Part shown: positions 1-8,887 of the stretch, one piece after another | Layout: the number at the start of each line of letters is the position of its first letter | Position numbering within the stretch: the first letter of the stretch is position 1 | Source of the DNA: Pseudalgibacter ostreae | Lineage (GTDB): Bacteria; Bacteroidota; Bacteroidia; Flavobacteriales; Flavobacteriaceae | NCBI RefSeq assembly: GCF_042427585.1 | Contig: NZ_JBHMFC010000008.1 | Location: 1 to 64,000, forward strand | Direction of reading: 5' to 3' | Length of the DNA: 64,000 bases | Notes under the pieces: generated by a model | Seen by the model: the letters and a program-made list of their open reading frames with translations, nothing else | The model's database searches: none | What the model was told of the DNA's origin: nothing | Position numbers and translations under genes: made by a program

Positions 1-2
1 CG

Positions 3-338
3 GCAACACTCGAAAAAGCTAATATAAAAGTGGAAGGCCTATTTCTGAACGCAGATGCAGGGTTTGACTCAAAAGATTTTAGAAACTCTTGTGAGAAAAA
101 GGGTGTCCATGCCAATGTGTGTTTCAACAAGCGCAATGGGAATACCGATAAGAACGAATATTTTGACCAAGAATTATATAAAGAAAGATATGCAATTGAA
201 CGGACAAACGCTTGGATGGACAGTTATCGTTCACTACTAAATAGATTTGACACAACCATTGCAAGTTGGTTGGGTTTCAACTATCTATCATTTATGGCAA
301 TATTCCTAAAGAAAATAAAAAGCAAAAAGTTTAAATGA
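3..338 (+). CDS. DDE transposase, C-terminal part (cut by window edge)
   Basis: The reading frame is open from base 3, so the gene starts left of the window; the GTG at 30 is internal. Visible motifs are NADAGFDS, matching the second catalytic Asp region of IS4/IS5-type DDE transposases, and the C-terminal stretch with ERTNAWMDSYRSLLNRFD, whose Glu fits the last catalytic residue. The C-terminus ends in a basic tail. It would cut and join the ends of its insertion sequence. The right inverted repeat should lie between 339 and about 380, but I could not define it without the left end. Whether the element is intact cannot be judged here. Confidence 0.85.
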   Translation, partial: ATLEKANIKVEGLFLNADAGFDSKDFRNSCEKKGVHANVCFNKRNGNTDKNEYFDQELYKERYAIERTNAWMDSYRSLLNRFDTTIASWLGFNYLSFMAIFLKKIKSKKFK

Positions 339-380
339 CTTCAAATAAAACAAGGCATGGAAAAAACAAAAATAAGTATA

Positions 381-1103
381 TTAAAACTCCTGCTTGAGCG
401 CTTCCACCTCAGCAATTATAGCACGGTTACGTTTTTTATTTTCTTTGGTCATATATTGCGATTCTATATAAATTTCATCAATAATTTCTTTAGCCTCTTC
501 CTTTTTATCCCTTTTCAATAAAAATTTTGCTAAGATTACACGTTCTTCATAAAAAGAATACCGCTCATCAATTTGTTTTAAGTGCTTTTCTGCCTCGTCC
601 AAATCTCCTAATTTCTCATAAGCCAATCCGCATAAAAACTCTGTTCTTGTTTTTTTAAATTCCGGAAGTGTTTCTATTTTCATAGCATATACAATAAGCT
701 CTTCATAATTTTCAGATTTATAAAGTGCTTCTATAAGCTGTTTGATAACAAAAACATCGTTTTGAATATCATCTTCCAATGCCTTTTTATAATGTACAAT
801 AGCTTTTTGATACTCTTTAGCCGCCAAATAGGCATCGGCCAAGTTCACGCGATTTTGGAAGGTTTCAGAAAATTCTAAACGTTTTTCTAAATCCTTAATT
901 TTTTTAGCGGGATGAATTATAGAAACAATATCGTCCTGTAGTTTTTCTGTATTACGTTTACTATATACTTGGGTAATTAAATAAATAGCACATCCTATTG
1001 CTGGTATAAATAAAATGATAAAAATCCAATAATATGGGTTTCTGTTTTTAATCAAATGATAAATACAATAGACTTGTAATGCAATGACGATATAATAAAA
1101 CAT
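381..1103 (-). CDS. Membrane-anchored TPR protein
   Basis: A 240-residue protein. Residues 1-45 form two closely spaced hydrophobic segments separated by NRNPYYW, a layout like the N-terminal hairpin of PLDc_N-type membrane proteins. From about residue 75 onward there are helical repeats of TPR type (for example the segments around LADAYLAAKEYQKAIVHYKKAL and CGLAYEKLGDLDEAEKHL). TPRs bind other proteins, so a scaffold role at the inner membrane is likely; partners are unknown. It sits alone on the minus strand between a transposase and a divergent ribosomal-protein gene. The ATG at 1103 is the only good start. Confidence 0.7.
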   Translation of the reverse strand: MFYYIVIALQVYCIYHLIKNRNPYYWIFIILFIPAIGCAIYLITQVYSKRNTEKLQDDIVSIIHPAKKIKDLEKRLEFSETFQNRVNLADAYLAAKEYQKAIVHYKKALEDDIQNDVFVIKQLIEALYKSENYEELIVYAMKIETLPEFKKTRTEFLCGLAYEKLGDLDEAEKHLKQIDERYSFYEERVILAKFLLKRDKKEEAKEIIDEIYIESQYMTKENKKRNRAIIAEVEALKQEF

Positions 1104-1184
1104 ACGTTAAATTTATTTTAAATATGCGAATTTACTAAAGAATAGGATAAAGATTTCTTATATTATTCTTAAATTTAATAAACT

Positions 1185-1319
1185 ATGGGAAAAGGTGATA
1201 AAAAAACAAAACGAGGAAAAATTAACCGGGGTACTTTTGGCACACGCAGACCTCGAATTAAAAAAAGACGTTCTATTGAAAACAAGATTGCAATCGATAA
1301 CAAAGCACAACCTAAATAA
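1185..1319 (+). CDS. 30S ribosomal protein THX family (44 aa)
   Basis: A very short, highly basic ORF (44 codons, TAA at 1317-1319). It starts MGKGDKKTKRGKI, followed by RGTFGTRRPRIKKRRS. This Gly/Lys-rich start with a G-T-x-G-x-x-R-P-R core matches the bTHX family of tiny 30S proteins that sit at the top of the 16S rRNA head. Bacteroidota members usually carry the same extended basic form. It is easily missed because of its size. No Shine-Dalgarno sequence is visible, which is normal in this phylum. It ends just before a strong hairpin shared with the converging yaaA gene. Confidence 0.85.
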   Translation: MGKGDKKTKRGKINRGTFGTRRPRIKKRRSIENKIAIDNKAQPK

Positions 1320-1354
1320 GATTTAAATTAATCTTACCCTCGTCATTTATTATT

Positions 1355-1406
1355 CATCATCCCTGTGTTTGTTGTTTTTCAACAAGCATAGGGATGATGC
1401 TTTTTT
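1355..1406. terminator. Bidirectional hairpin terminator
   Basis: CATCATCCCT at 1355-1364 pairs with AGGGATGATG at 1390-1399, with further pairing (TTGTTG with CAACAA) inside, followed by a run of six T at 1401-1406. The T run overlaps the yaaA stop codon at 1405. It closes the small ribosomal gene on the plus strand and could serve yaaA on the other strand. Confidence 0.85.
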
Positions 1407-2163
1407 ATCTGGTAAACACTAAATCTGTGTCTGTAGACATAGCGTCGCTAAAGCCATATTCTCCATAATTAAAGCCTTTTAAATCGTCAATCGTTTTAGC
1501 GTTATGATCTATAATATAACGCGCCATCATGCCACGCGCTTCTTTAGCATAAAATGAAATGATTTTATATTCGCCATTCTTTAAGTCCTTAAAATGAGCT
1601 GTTATTACAGGTACTTTTAAGGCTTTTGTATCAATGGCCTTAAAGTATTCGTTACTGGCCAAGTTTAGAAACAGCTCGTCGCTGGCAAGCGATTCATTAA
1701 GCGCGTTTGTGATGGTACCTCTCCAAAACTCATACAGATTTTTAGTCTTACCAACTGGCAGTTTTGTTCCCATTTCCAACCGGTAAGCTTGTATTAAATC
1801 CAATGGTTTTAAAACCCCATATAAGCCCGACAGAATGCGGACCGTATTTTGTGCGGTTTCGATTTTATCTTGTGGAATGCTATACGCATCTAAGCCCTTA
1901 TACACCCCCCCATTAAAGGCATACATGGCCTGTCTGGCATTCGCTTTTGTAAATGGTAATACCCAAGAGTGGTTGCGCTCATAATTTAGTTGCCCCAAGG
2001 CATCTGACATGTTCATGAGTTTTGACAACTCTTTCGCAGATTTCCCTTTTAGTACACCGTTCAAGGTACTGGAGTTTTTTAAAAACTGAGCTTCAGTAGC
2101 TTCATGAGTTGGTAATTTACTTTCAAAATCTAAAGATTTCGCAGGTGATAAAACTAATTTCAT
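1405..2163 (-). CDS. yaaA: Peroxide stress protein YaaA (DUF328/UPF0246)
   Basis: YaaA limits free iron and DNA damage during peroxide stress in E. coli. The start chosen is the ATG giving MKLVLSPAKSLDFESK at 2163, which is the standard family N-terminus; an upstream ATG at 2193 would add ten unlikely residues. Family landmarks are NGGVYKGLDAY, ILSGLYGVLKPLDLIQAYRLEMG and the C-terminal FYAKEARGMMARY block. The length of 252 residues is normal. It is a single gene with its own downstream hairpin. Confidence 0.93.
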   Translation of the reverse strand: MKLVLSPAKSLDFESKLPTHEATEAQFLKNSSTLNGVLKGKSAKELSKLMNMSDALGQLNYERNHSWVLPFTKANARQAMYAFNGGVYKGLDAYSIPQDKIETAQNTVRILSGLYGVLKPLDLIQAYRLEMGTKLPVGKTKNLYEFWRGTITNALNESLASDELFLNLASNEYFKAIDTKALKVPVITAHFKDLKNGEYKIISFYAKEARGMMARYIIDHNAKTIDDLKGFNYGEYGFSDAMSTDTDLVFTR

Positions 2164-2346
2164 AAATGCATTTTTTAAATTTCCACATAACAAAAGAACC
2201 CCATAACATAAGATGCTTTTCTTTTACTTCAAAATTACAACTAGTAAATCGTTTTTAAAATCTTAAGCTACAATTATTTGAAATAGGATTATAAATTAAA
2301 TTGATCATGGTTTTATTGATGGCTCTATTAAAAAGAACCTACTCTT

Positions 2347-2892
2347 CTATTTTTCAATAAGGCTTATTTTCACATTATGATCCTTCAAGTCATCTAAATG
2401 CTCTTCTACTTTAAACTCCGAGGGCTTAAACCTACTTGTTCTGTGTATGGTCTGTTGCAGTCTCGCAACGCTTCTTGCAAACCGACGCACCCCTTGCTCT
2501 GTTTCCAATATCAAACCAGGAACAGGTACATTTTTTCCTGTTTCATCTTTAGCGACCATTGTAAAGTATGAAGAATTACAATGTTTTTTCTTTCCGGTCT
2601 GGATGTTTTCCGATTCTACACGAACCCCTACCACCATAGACGTTCTTCCTGTAAAATTAATAGATGCTTTAAGCGTTACCAAATCGCCAACATCTATCGG
2701 ATTTAAAAAATCGACCTTATTTACAGATGCTGTAACACAATAATGCCTAGAATATTTTGAGGCACAAGCAAAAGCTATCTGATCCATCAAGTTCAAAATA
2801 AATCCCCCATGGATTTTACCACTAAAATTGGAATGTGATGGCAACATAAGCTGTGTTATGGTTACTTGAGATTCTTTAGCTGATTTAAACAT
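2347..2892 (-). CDS. Acyl-CoA thioesterase, hotdog fold (YciA/BACH type)
   Basis: The protein has 181 residues. The hotdog signature is the stretch SNFSGKIHGGFILNLMDQIAFACASKYS, where the Gly-Gly and Asp correspond to the active-site helix of the YciA/BACH acyl-CoA thioesterases; a second strand region reads VDFLNPIDVGDLV. These enzymes hydrolyse acyl-CoA to free acid and CoA in the cytoplasm. The C-terminal 50 residues are charged and not part of the fold. It lies 8 bases downstream of a DUF3307 gene on the same strand and may be its last operon member. Confidence 0.88.
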   Translation of the reverse strand: MFKSAKESQVTITQLMLPSHSNFSGKIHGGFILNLMDQIAFACASKYSRHYCVTASVNKVDFLNPIDVGDLVTLKASINFTGRTSMVVGVRVESENIQTGKKKHCNSSYFTMVAKDETGKNVPVPGLILETEQGVRRFARSVARLQQTIHRTSRFKPSEFKVEEHLDDLKDHNVKISLIEK

Positions 2893-2900
2893 ATTATTTT

Positions 2901-3605
2901 TTAAATTATTGAATTATAAATGATTCCTGTTACGATGGCAATACCAAAACTAATTAATGTGCCTATAAGGATATATTCGGTAAGCTGCCTGTGTTTCGAC
3001 TCTTTTAAGTCGCCAAACCTAAAAACAGATTTTGCCGTAATTAAAAACCCTACCGCTTCCCAATGCCCCATAATGATAAAAACAAAAACCAATATACGCT
3101 CCAAGATGCCTATATATTTCCCTGCATCTTCAAGGGATTCGTTGTTTTTAGTCAGTTCTGAAATATTCCATTTTAAAAAAATGATTTTCATTAGTATGGC
3201 TACCGGAATTGTTAAAAACAATAAGCATACCATTAACAACAAGTGCTTCTCTGTAACCAAATTAGCAAAATGAAACGAATGCCCAGAGTATACGACATAA
3301 CAAATACCAATAACCAATATATGGAGCAGTTGATCTATAAAGAAAAGAGTACGTGTGTTTTTTGGGGTTTGAACCAAAAGCTTTACGGCATCTATTAGAA
3401 AATGTGAAACTCCAATAATTATAATAATGGGCCACCGTGTTATATCCCAAAGCAAAATAGCTGTTAATAATATATGAATGAGCACATGACCATACAATGC
3501 TACTGAACTCAATTTCCTAGCTTCTTTATCCTTAACCCACTTTTGAGGCTGAAGAAAAAAATCACCTATAATATGCGACAATAAAAGTTTTATCAAAAGA
3601 ATCAT
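2901..3605 (-). CDS. DUF3307 integral membrane protein
   Basis: A 234-residue protein with about six hydrophobic segments. The N-terminus ILLIKLLLSHIIGDFFLQP, followed by HVLIHILLTA, is the DUF3307 hallmark (conserved His/Asp in the first helices). The function of the family is unknown. The gene overlaps the SatD-like gene upstream by four bases (3602-3605), so the two are translationally coupled and probably act together. In many flavobacteria these two families occur as a pair (recollection, not searched). Confidence 0.85.
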   Translation of the reverse strand: MILLIKLLLSHIIGDFFLQPQKWVKDKEARKLSSVALYGHVLIHILLTAILLWDITRWPIIIIIGVSHFLIDAVKLLVQTPKNTRTLFFIDQLLHILVIGICYVVYSGHSFHFANLVTEKHLLLMVCLLFLTIPVAILMKIIFLKWNISELTKNNESLEDAGKYIGILERILVFVFIIMGHWEAVGFLITAKSVFRFGDLKESKHRQLTEYILIGTLISFGIAIVTGIIYNSII

Positions 3606-4216
3606 AACAGGCTTATTTTTTGTCTATACAACTGGTCCAACTCTAGTATTTCTTCTAAATGTGCTCGTTTTTGACGCGTGCTTATCGCATTTTGGTTAAT
3701 ACCTATTTTAGCGCCTAACTCACTTTGCAAAGCATTGGGGTTTTCTATAGAGAGTTTAATCATCTCGGCAGAATTAACCGTCCAATGATCCATAAAAACA
3801 AGTGCTAGCTTAAAATATAGATTAAGCATTTCATCCAAGGCTTTATTTGTTGTTTTAATACGTAAATTCAATTTTTCTTTTTTTATAGCTTCTAGAGTTT
3901 CTCCAGAAAAAACATATGCATCCCCCATAGATTCTGCCACACTATTGGCTCTATATGTTTTAGCTCCAAATCCAATGGCCATACGCACATCTAGTCCTTT
4001 AATGGTTCTAATGCACGCTTTTATGTACACAGCAGCTTTAAAACTGTCTTGATACGCTTCCAATTCTATTTGAAAACTATCCCCACGGTAAATGTCCCAC
4101 TGGGATTTATCGGGCTTTAAAAAAGTTAATGCTTTTTTAAGCACATCGAGCCATACCTCAGGGCTTTCTTGAGATCTAGAGTTTATAATATCGCCTGTTA
4201 TGACACTTGTTAGCAT
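3602..4216 (-). CDS. SatD family protein with C-terminal helix-turn-helix
   Basis: The N-terminus MLTSVITGDIINSR and the following RGDSFQIEL and VRMAIGFGAK segments match the SatD family. The last 60 residues (ALQSELGAKIGINQNAISTR) look like a DNA-binding helix-turn-helix, so it is probably a regulator. I prefer the ATG at 4216, which puts the conserved start near the N-terminus; an in-frame ATG at 4228 adds four residues. Immediately upstream are three evenly spaced palindromes, which suggests autoregulation. It overlaps the DUF3307 gene by four bases. The biochemical role is unknown. Confidence 0.78.
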   Translation of the reverse strand: MLTSVITGDIINSRSQESPEVWLDVLKKALTFLKPDKSQWDIYRGDSFQIELEAYQDSFKAAVYIKACIRTIKGLDVRMAIGFGAKTYRANSVAESMGDAYVFSGETLEAIKKEKLNLRIKTTNKALDEMLNLYFKLALVFMDHWTVNSAEMIKLSIENPNALQSELGAKIGINQNAISTRQKRAHLEEILELDQLYRQKISLL

Positions 4217-4229
4217 TGCATTACACATA

Positions 4230-4305
4230 TATCACGCTTTAAAATGATAAACAAATATATCACATATTTAAGTGATAATAAAACATATCATGCTTTTATG
4301 TGATA
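4230..4305. promoter_or_regulatory. Three 20-bp palindromic operator-like repeats at 28-bp spacing
   Basis: Three copies of TATCAY-N8-RTGATA lie at 4230-4249, 4258-4277 and 4286-4305. The starts are exactly 28 bases apart, and the spacers (8 bases) are A-rich. The outer six bases of each arm are almost perfectly conserved while the middle eight vary, as expected for a dimeric regulator. They fill the whole gap between rmuC and the SatD/HTH gene, so that HTH protein is the obvious candidate to bind them. Confidence 0.75.
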
Positions 4306-4316
4306 AAAAAACAAAA

Positions 4317-5699
4317 TTAATACCCTTTGGCACGTTTCACAATAGCTTCAGGAAGCGATTTTTTTGCCTTAGCGCCCAATTTTTTTATTTTCTCCACACT
4401 TGAAACAAGGTTGCCCTTACCATCAACCAATTTATTCATGGCAGCAGAGTAATCACTTTTTGCGGCATCTATTTTTTTACCTACGCCTGTTAAATCACTT
4501 ACCAAACCTTCAAATTTATCGTAAAGCGCACCTGCCTGTCTTGCAATTTCTATAGCGTTTTGTTGTTGCTTTTCGTTATTCCACATACTATCTACCGTAC
4601 GAAGCGTTGCTAACAACGTAGAAGGTGTTACAATAACGATATTTTTTTCAAAAGCTTTATTATAAATACTGTTATCTTCATTTACAACAACAGCAAAAGC
4701 AGGCTCGATAGGAATAAACATCAACACAAAATCAGGAGACTCCATATCGTAAAGGTCATGATAGTTTTTTTCCGAAAGTTGATCCACGTGCCTTTTAATA
4801 GAATTTACATGCGCTTTTAAAAATCTGGGTCTATCTTCATCCTCCGCATTTATAAAACGCTCATAGTCTGTTAAAGATACCTTACTGTCTATAATCATTT
4901 TTTTTCCATCGGGAAGACTAAGAACGACATCGGGCAAAACACGAGAACCATCGCTTCTCGTAAAACCTTGCTGCACGAAATACTCTCTATCTTTCTCTAA
5001 TCCAGATTTTTCCAACACACGCTCTAAAACCAGTTCGCCCCAATTTCCTTGCATTTTGCTATCTCCTTTTAATGCTCGGGTAAGGTTGGTGGTTTCCTTT
5101 GTTATTTGTTGATTAAGGTCTTTTAAGCCCAGCAACTGCTCCTTTAAAGCCGAGTGCATACTAATACTCTCCTTTTGTGTTATATCTACCTTATCTTCAA
5201 ATGTTTTTATTTTATCTTGTAACGGTATTAAAATGTTTTTAATATTTTCCTTGTTCTGAAGGGTGAATTTTTCAGATTTCTCATCCAATATCTTGGTTGC
5301 CAATAATTCAAAATCTTTTCTTAATAGTTCCTGCCGTTCTTCTATTTCGGCATCCCGTTTACGACTAAGGTGTTGTAAGTTTTCATATTCCGTATTTCTT
5401 CTTGTTAATTCAGAATTTAAAAAATCTTTTTCACGACGAATGTCTTCGCGATCACTTTCAATTTTAGAAATAGTTTCCCTTAAATCTGTTATTTGAGTAT
5501 TGAACACTTGATACTGTTTTATGTTTTCAGTTTCATGAAACTGTTTCACATCCATGAGTTGTTGATGTAGATTGGCATGGCGCTCTTCTAACATACTTTT
5601 TTCGCTTTTACTTTTAAGCTTGGTAAATAGCATGCCCAAATAAGCTCCAATGGCTGCGGAAATTAAAATAGCAAGAATAAGGATAAGACTGTCGTTCAT
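4317..5699 (-). CDS. rmuC: DNA recombination protein RmuC homologue
   Basis: The protein has 460 residues: an N-terminal membrane helix (residues 3-25), a long coiled coil (about 30-200), then the RmuC nuclease-like domain with GNWGELVLERVLEKSGL, LPDVVLSLPDGKKMIIDSK and FVLMFIPIEPAF. RmuC limits inverted-repeat recombination in E. coli, and its fold belongs to the PD-(D/E)xK nuclease group. Length and domain order are standard. The ATG at 5699 starts directly before the membrane helix. It ends 12 bases before the third palindrome of the next gene's control region. Confidence 0.93.
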   Translation of the reverse strand: MNDSLILILAILISAAIGAYLGMLFTKLKSKSEKSMLEERHANLHQQLMDVKQFHETENIKQYQVFNTQITDLRETISKIESDREDIRREKDFLNSELTRRNTEYENLQHLSRKRDAEIEERQELLRKDFELLATKILDEKSEKFTLQNKENIKNILIPLQDKIKTFEDKVDITQKESISMHSALKEQLLGLKDLNQQITKETTNLTRALKGDSKMQGNWGELVLERVLEKSGLEKDREYFVQQGFTRSDGSRVLPDVVLSLPDGKKMIIDSKVSLTDYERFINAEDEDRPRFLKAHVNSIKRHVDQLSEKNYHDLYDMESPDFVLMFIPIEPAFAVVVNEDNSIYNKAFEKNIVIVTPSTLLATLRTVDSMWNNEKQQQNAIEIARQAGALYDKFEGLVSDLTGVGKKIDAAKSDYSAAMNKLVDGKGNLVSSVEKIKKLGAKAKKSLPEAIVKRAKGY

Positions 5700-5895
5700 T
5701 TTAAAAAAGGATATGTATCAAATATAATTGTTTTAGAGTAGCGTTTGAAATAGAAAGCATCCATTTTTTGATTAACACTAAAAGCTTCGAAGGCATAAAA
5801 TAAGGAAACAAGATAAAAAACCGCTAAAACTCTATTTATCTATTAAATCGATTTCTTTTAAAGCATCATAATAAAAGTTACAGGATAACGAAAAC

Positions 5896-6690
5896 CTACT
5901 TTCTAATACGAAAACGGCCTGTTTCTTTATCAAAGTCAATTAAATCTTTTGGAAATAAAGTGTCGAACACCCCAGATTCAATAAGGCTACAGGGTTGCCC
6001 CGACACAACTTTATCAGGTGTCATTACAATTAAAGTATCGCATAATTGAATGGCTAAATCTATTTCGTGCGATGAAAACAAAATCGTTTTATGGGTGTCT
6101 TTCGCTAGATTTTGGAGCAATTTCAAAATATATGCTTTATGATACATATCTAAATGTGTAGTAGGCTCATCCAGGATAATGAGGTCGGTATCTTGAGCTA
6201 AGGCACGTGCTATCATGGCTTTTTGCAATTGCCCATCACTTAATTCAAAACATTTTTTATGTTTTAAATGCTCCATATGGGTTTGTTGTAATGCTTTAGC
6301 AATAATGGTTAAATCGTTTTCCGATAAGCTTCCTACCCAATTGGTATAAGGTTGGCGCCCCAAGGCCACCAATTCGAAAACAGATAGGTTTTTTGAGGCA
6401 ATTTGCTCGGTTAACACCAAACTCATCACTTTTGCCAAATCAATATCCGAATATTTAGAAATGCTTTTATTATTAATAGAAACATAACCGCCCAATGGTT
6501 TTTGCACATTAGTAAGTGTTCTTAAAAGTGTAGACTTACCAATACCGTTAGCTCCTATCAAGCCCACAAGCTCCCCTTTTTTTAGTTGAATATGGATGTT
6601 TAAAGCCACAACAGTTTTTGCTTTTTTTGAAGCATATCCAATGTCAAGCTTTTCTGTTATCAAAATAAAATCTTGGTTTTCTTTTTCCAC
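5896..6690 (-). CDS. ABC transporter ATPase, cobalamin/Fe-siderophore type (BtuD/FecE-like)
   Basis: A 264-residue ATPase with Walker A GANGIGKSTLL, signature ELSDGQLQKAMIARALAQ (D in place of the usual G in LSGGQ), Walker B LIILDEPTTHLD and the switch His in FSSHEIDLA. It would power uptake through the permease encoded 24 bases upstream. Neighbouring B12 riboswitch and BtuG-like genes make vitamin B12 the most likely substrate, with iron complexes as the alternative. It is the last gene of a three-gene operon. Confidence 0.88.
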   Translation of the reverse strand: MEKENQDFILITEKLDIGYASKKAKTVVALNIHIQLKKGELVGLIGANGIGKSTLLRTLTNVQKPLGGYVSINNKSISKYSDIDLAKVMSLVLTEQIASKNLSVFELVALGRQPYTNWVGSLSENDLTIIAKALQQTHMEHLKHKKCFELSDGQLQKAMIARALAQDTDLIILDEPTTHLDMYHKAYILKLLQNLAKDTHKTILFSSHEIDLAIQLCDTLIVMTPDKVVSGQPCSLIESGVFDTLFPKDLIDFDKETGRFRIRK

Positions 6691-6714
6691 GTAATTCTAT
6701 TGTCTTTTCTAAAA

Positions 6715-7743
6715 TTAAAACATCATTTTTCGTTTTCTAACCAACAGCCAAATCACTATAGGGGCACCAACCAAAGATGTTATAGCATTAATGGGCAAGG
6801 TATAATCGCTATTTGGAAGTTGCGCAATGCTATCACAGATAAGCATGATGATAGCCCCAAATAAAAACACTGCGGGGAGTAATATTTTATGATTGGATGT
6901 ATTAAACACCTGCCGGGTAATATGAGGGATTGCTAGTCCTATAAATGCAATTGGACCAGCAAAAGCGGTTATGGTTCCTGCCAATAAACTGGTAGCAGCA
7001 ATAATAATCAACCGGCTTCTCTTCATGTTAAGTCCGAGGCTTTTCGCATAATTTTCACCAAGCAGAAGGGTATTTAGCATTTTTATAGATGTTAAACTCA
7101 ATAAAATACCACTTAAAAAAATCACAAATAAAACCCATAATTCATTCCATGAAAGATTCCCTAAGCTACCAAACCCCCAAAACACGTATTGTTGCAGTAC
7201 TTCTGCCGAACTAAAATAAGAAAGCACACTTACTACAGCAGCTGTTATACTGGCAAACATCAACCCTATAATGAGAATTGCCATAGTATCCCTTACTTTT
7301 ATTGAAACCATTAAAACAGCTAATAGCACTAAAAAGCTTCCTAAAGTTGCGGCCACTACAAGGCTCCATTTAGAAATTAAAACACCTGCCAATACCCCTC
7401 CAAAAAGGGACGCCCCCATAGTGGCCAAAGCGACTCCTAAACTAGCACCAGAAGTAATTCCTAGCACAAAAGGACCTGCAAGAGGGTTTCTAAACAATGT
7501 TTGCATCATAAGTCCGGAAACACCCAATCCGGCTCCCACAATAATGGCGGTAAAAGCTTTTGGGAGCCTATAGCCGATAATAATATGGTGCCAAGCCGTA
7601 TTATCTGAGCTTCCCAAAAGAGCGTTTATCAGTTCGGAATTAGGAATAGAAACAGAACCTAAACTAATGTTTACGAAAAAAAAGACAAGCAAAAGCATGC
7701 TTAATATTAGAAAAGAACGGTTATAGGTCGTGTGTCTGTCCAA
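6715..7743 (-). CDS. ABC transporter permease, FecCD/BtuC family
   Basis: A 342-residue protein with about ten membrane helices. Family motifs are YRLPKAFTAIIVGAGLGVSGLMMQTLFRNPLAGPFVLGITSGAS near the N-terminus, the coupling region GENYAKSLGLNMKR, and GPIAFIGLAIPHITR toward the end. It forms the inner-membrane channel with the ATPase downstream and takes substrate from the binding lipoprotein, whose stop lies two bases before this start. Confidence 0.92.
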   Translation of the reverse strand: MDRHTTYNRSFLILSMLLLVFFFVNISLGSVSIPNSELINALLGSSDNTAWHHIIIGYRLPKAFTAIIVGAGLGVSGLMMQTLFRNPLAGPFVLGITSGASLGVALATMGASLFGGVLAGVLISKWSLVVAATLGSFLVLLAVLMVSIKVRDTMAILIIGLMFASITAAVVSVLSYFSSAEVLQQYVFWGFGSLGNLSWNELWVLFVIFLSGILLSLTSIKMLNTLLLGENYAKSLGLNMKRSRLIIIAATSLLAGTITAFAGPIAFIGLAIPHITRQVFNTSNHKILLPAVFLFGAIIMLICDSIAQLPNSDYTLPINAITSLVGAPIVIWLLVRKRKMMF

Positions 7744-7744
7744 T

Positions 7745-8887
7745 TTATTTTAGATTCTGAAAAAAATAAGGCGTATAATCCTCTAATAGGCCTGGGTGCG
7801 CGATATAGATCATGTCCTTTAAAATAATATCGGGTCTTAAAGGGCCTAATTCATAATAGAGCAGCCCTCCTTTTGGCCCTATCTGTTTGGTGTAACCATA
7901 TATTTTATTGTTCTTAAAAGCGTCAAAATAAGTATATCCTTTATGGCTATCGCTCATTTGTTCTTTATTTTCAAAAGCACCAGCCCCAATCCAAAATTGT
8001 GCATGTTGCGCTTTTTGCAGAACATTTTCAAAATTTAATTGCAAACTTCCCGTCGCTTGGTTGTTTTTCCAAATATATTCTGTGTTGGCATCTTCTAAAT
8101 ATTTCGCCATAAAGCTTTTGCCTCCAGGCACATTCCACACATCTTTAAACATCGATCCAGAGAAAACAACAGGCTTTTCCTTTGCACTTAAAGCGGTTTC
8201 TTTTGCGTTTAGGTAATCTGTCTCAATAGTGCTAAATATTTTATTTGCTATTTCACTTTTATCAAAAAATGCCGCAATAAACTTTATCCATTCGGCTCTT
8301 CCTAAAGGGTGCTGTTCTGTCCACCCGCCATCTAAAACTACAGGAATTCCAAATTTCTCAATTTGATCAAGCGTTTTATTATTACCATTTACAGAAAACC
8401 CAATAACCAGTTCGGGCTGTAGTTCCAAGAGCAATTCCATATTAAGATCCAACTCATGGTTTAAATCTTTTATTTTACCGTTTTCTATATGAGCCCTTGT
8501 TTTTTCGGAAGAAATAAAATCGGTATTAGGGAACCCAATCAGTTTCTCATCAAGGTTTAAATATTCTAATGCTGGAATGTTAGTAGTAGACATCACCACG
8601 ACGCGTTCAACAGGTATTTCAATAACCACATCCTTCTCGTTAAGTACCGGCATCTTTTGCCCCTTTTTTACCAAAAGATATCGAAAGGATTTATTGCTAT
8701 TGGGCCAAGCCGAATTTACAATAATCTCTTTATGCGTTTCAAATTCATTTACAGAAAAACTCTTAGCATATTTTATGGTTTCAGAATCGTTTTTTTTTTC
8801 TATCGGAACACGTACATCCGGGCTCTTTTTATCCTTACATGAAGCAAAGAAAAACAAAATACTACACAACAAAACTAAAATACGCAT
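7745..8887 (-). CDS. Periplasmic binding lipoprotein of the B12/Fe importer (BtuF-like)
   Basis: The signal peptide ends in a lipobox (FFFASC; Cys at about residue 17), so the protein is lipid-anchored. The body carries a BtuF/FhuD-type fold: ERVVVMSTTNIPALEYLNL, LNMELLLELQPELVIGF, and a C-terminal PDIILKDMIYIAHP. Length is 380 residues, longer than E. coli BtuF because of a linker and an N-terminal insert. It is the first gene of the importer operon. It diverges from the riboswitch-controlled gene, with about 400 bases between its start and the riboswitch promoter. I saw no riboswitch on its own strand. Confidence 0.85.
   Translation of the reverse strand: MRILVLLCSILFFFASCKDKKSPDVRVPIEKKNDSETIKYAKSFSVNEFETHKEIIVNSAWPNSNKSFRYLLVKKGQKMPVLNEKDVVIEIPVERVVVMSTTNIPALEYLNLDEKLIGFPNTDFISSEKTRAHIENGKIKDLNHELDLNMELLLELQPELVIGFSVNGNNKTLDQIEKFGIPVVLDGGWTEQHPLGRAEWIKFIAAFFDKSEIANKIFSTIETDYLNAKETALSAKEKPVVFSGSMFKDVWNVPGGKSFMAKYLEDANTEYIWKNNQATGSLQLNFENVLQKAQHAQFWIGAGAFENKEQMSDSHKGYTYFDAFKNNKIYGYTKQIGPKGGLLYYELGPLRPDIILKDMIYIAHPGLLEDYTPYFFQNLK

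Noticed and set aside
4230..4305. Phased palindromes read as a CRISPR array or replication iterons.
   Set aside because: The units are palindromic with 8-base spacers and only three copies, sitting in a gene's promoter gap; operators are the simpler reading.
5821..5895. On the minus strand, an open frame after the ABC ATPase gene ending in FYYDALKEIDLIDK.
   Set aside because: It lies in a shifted frame relative to the ATPase end, has no start codon of its own and is only about 30 codons; it may be chance or a gene remnant, but I cannot support a feature.
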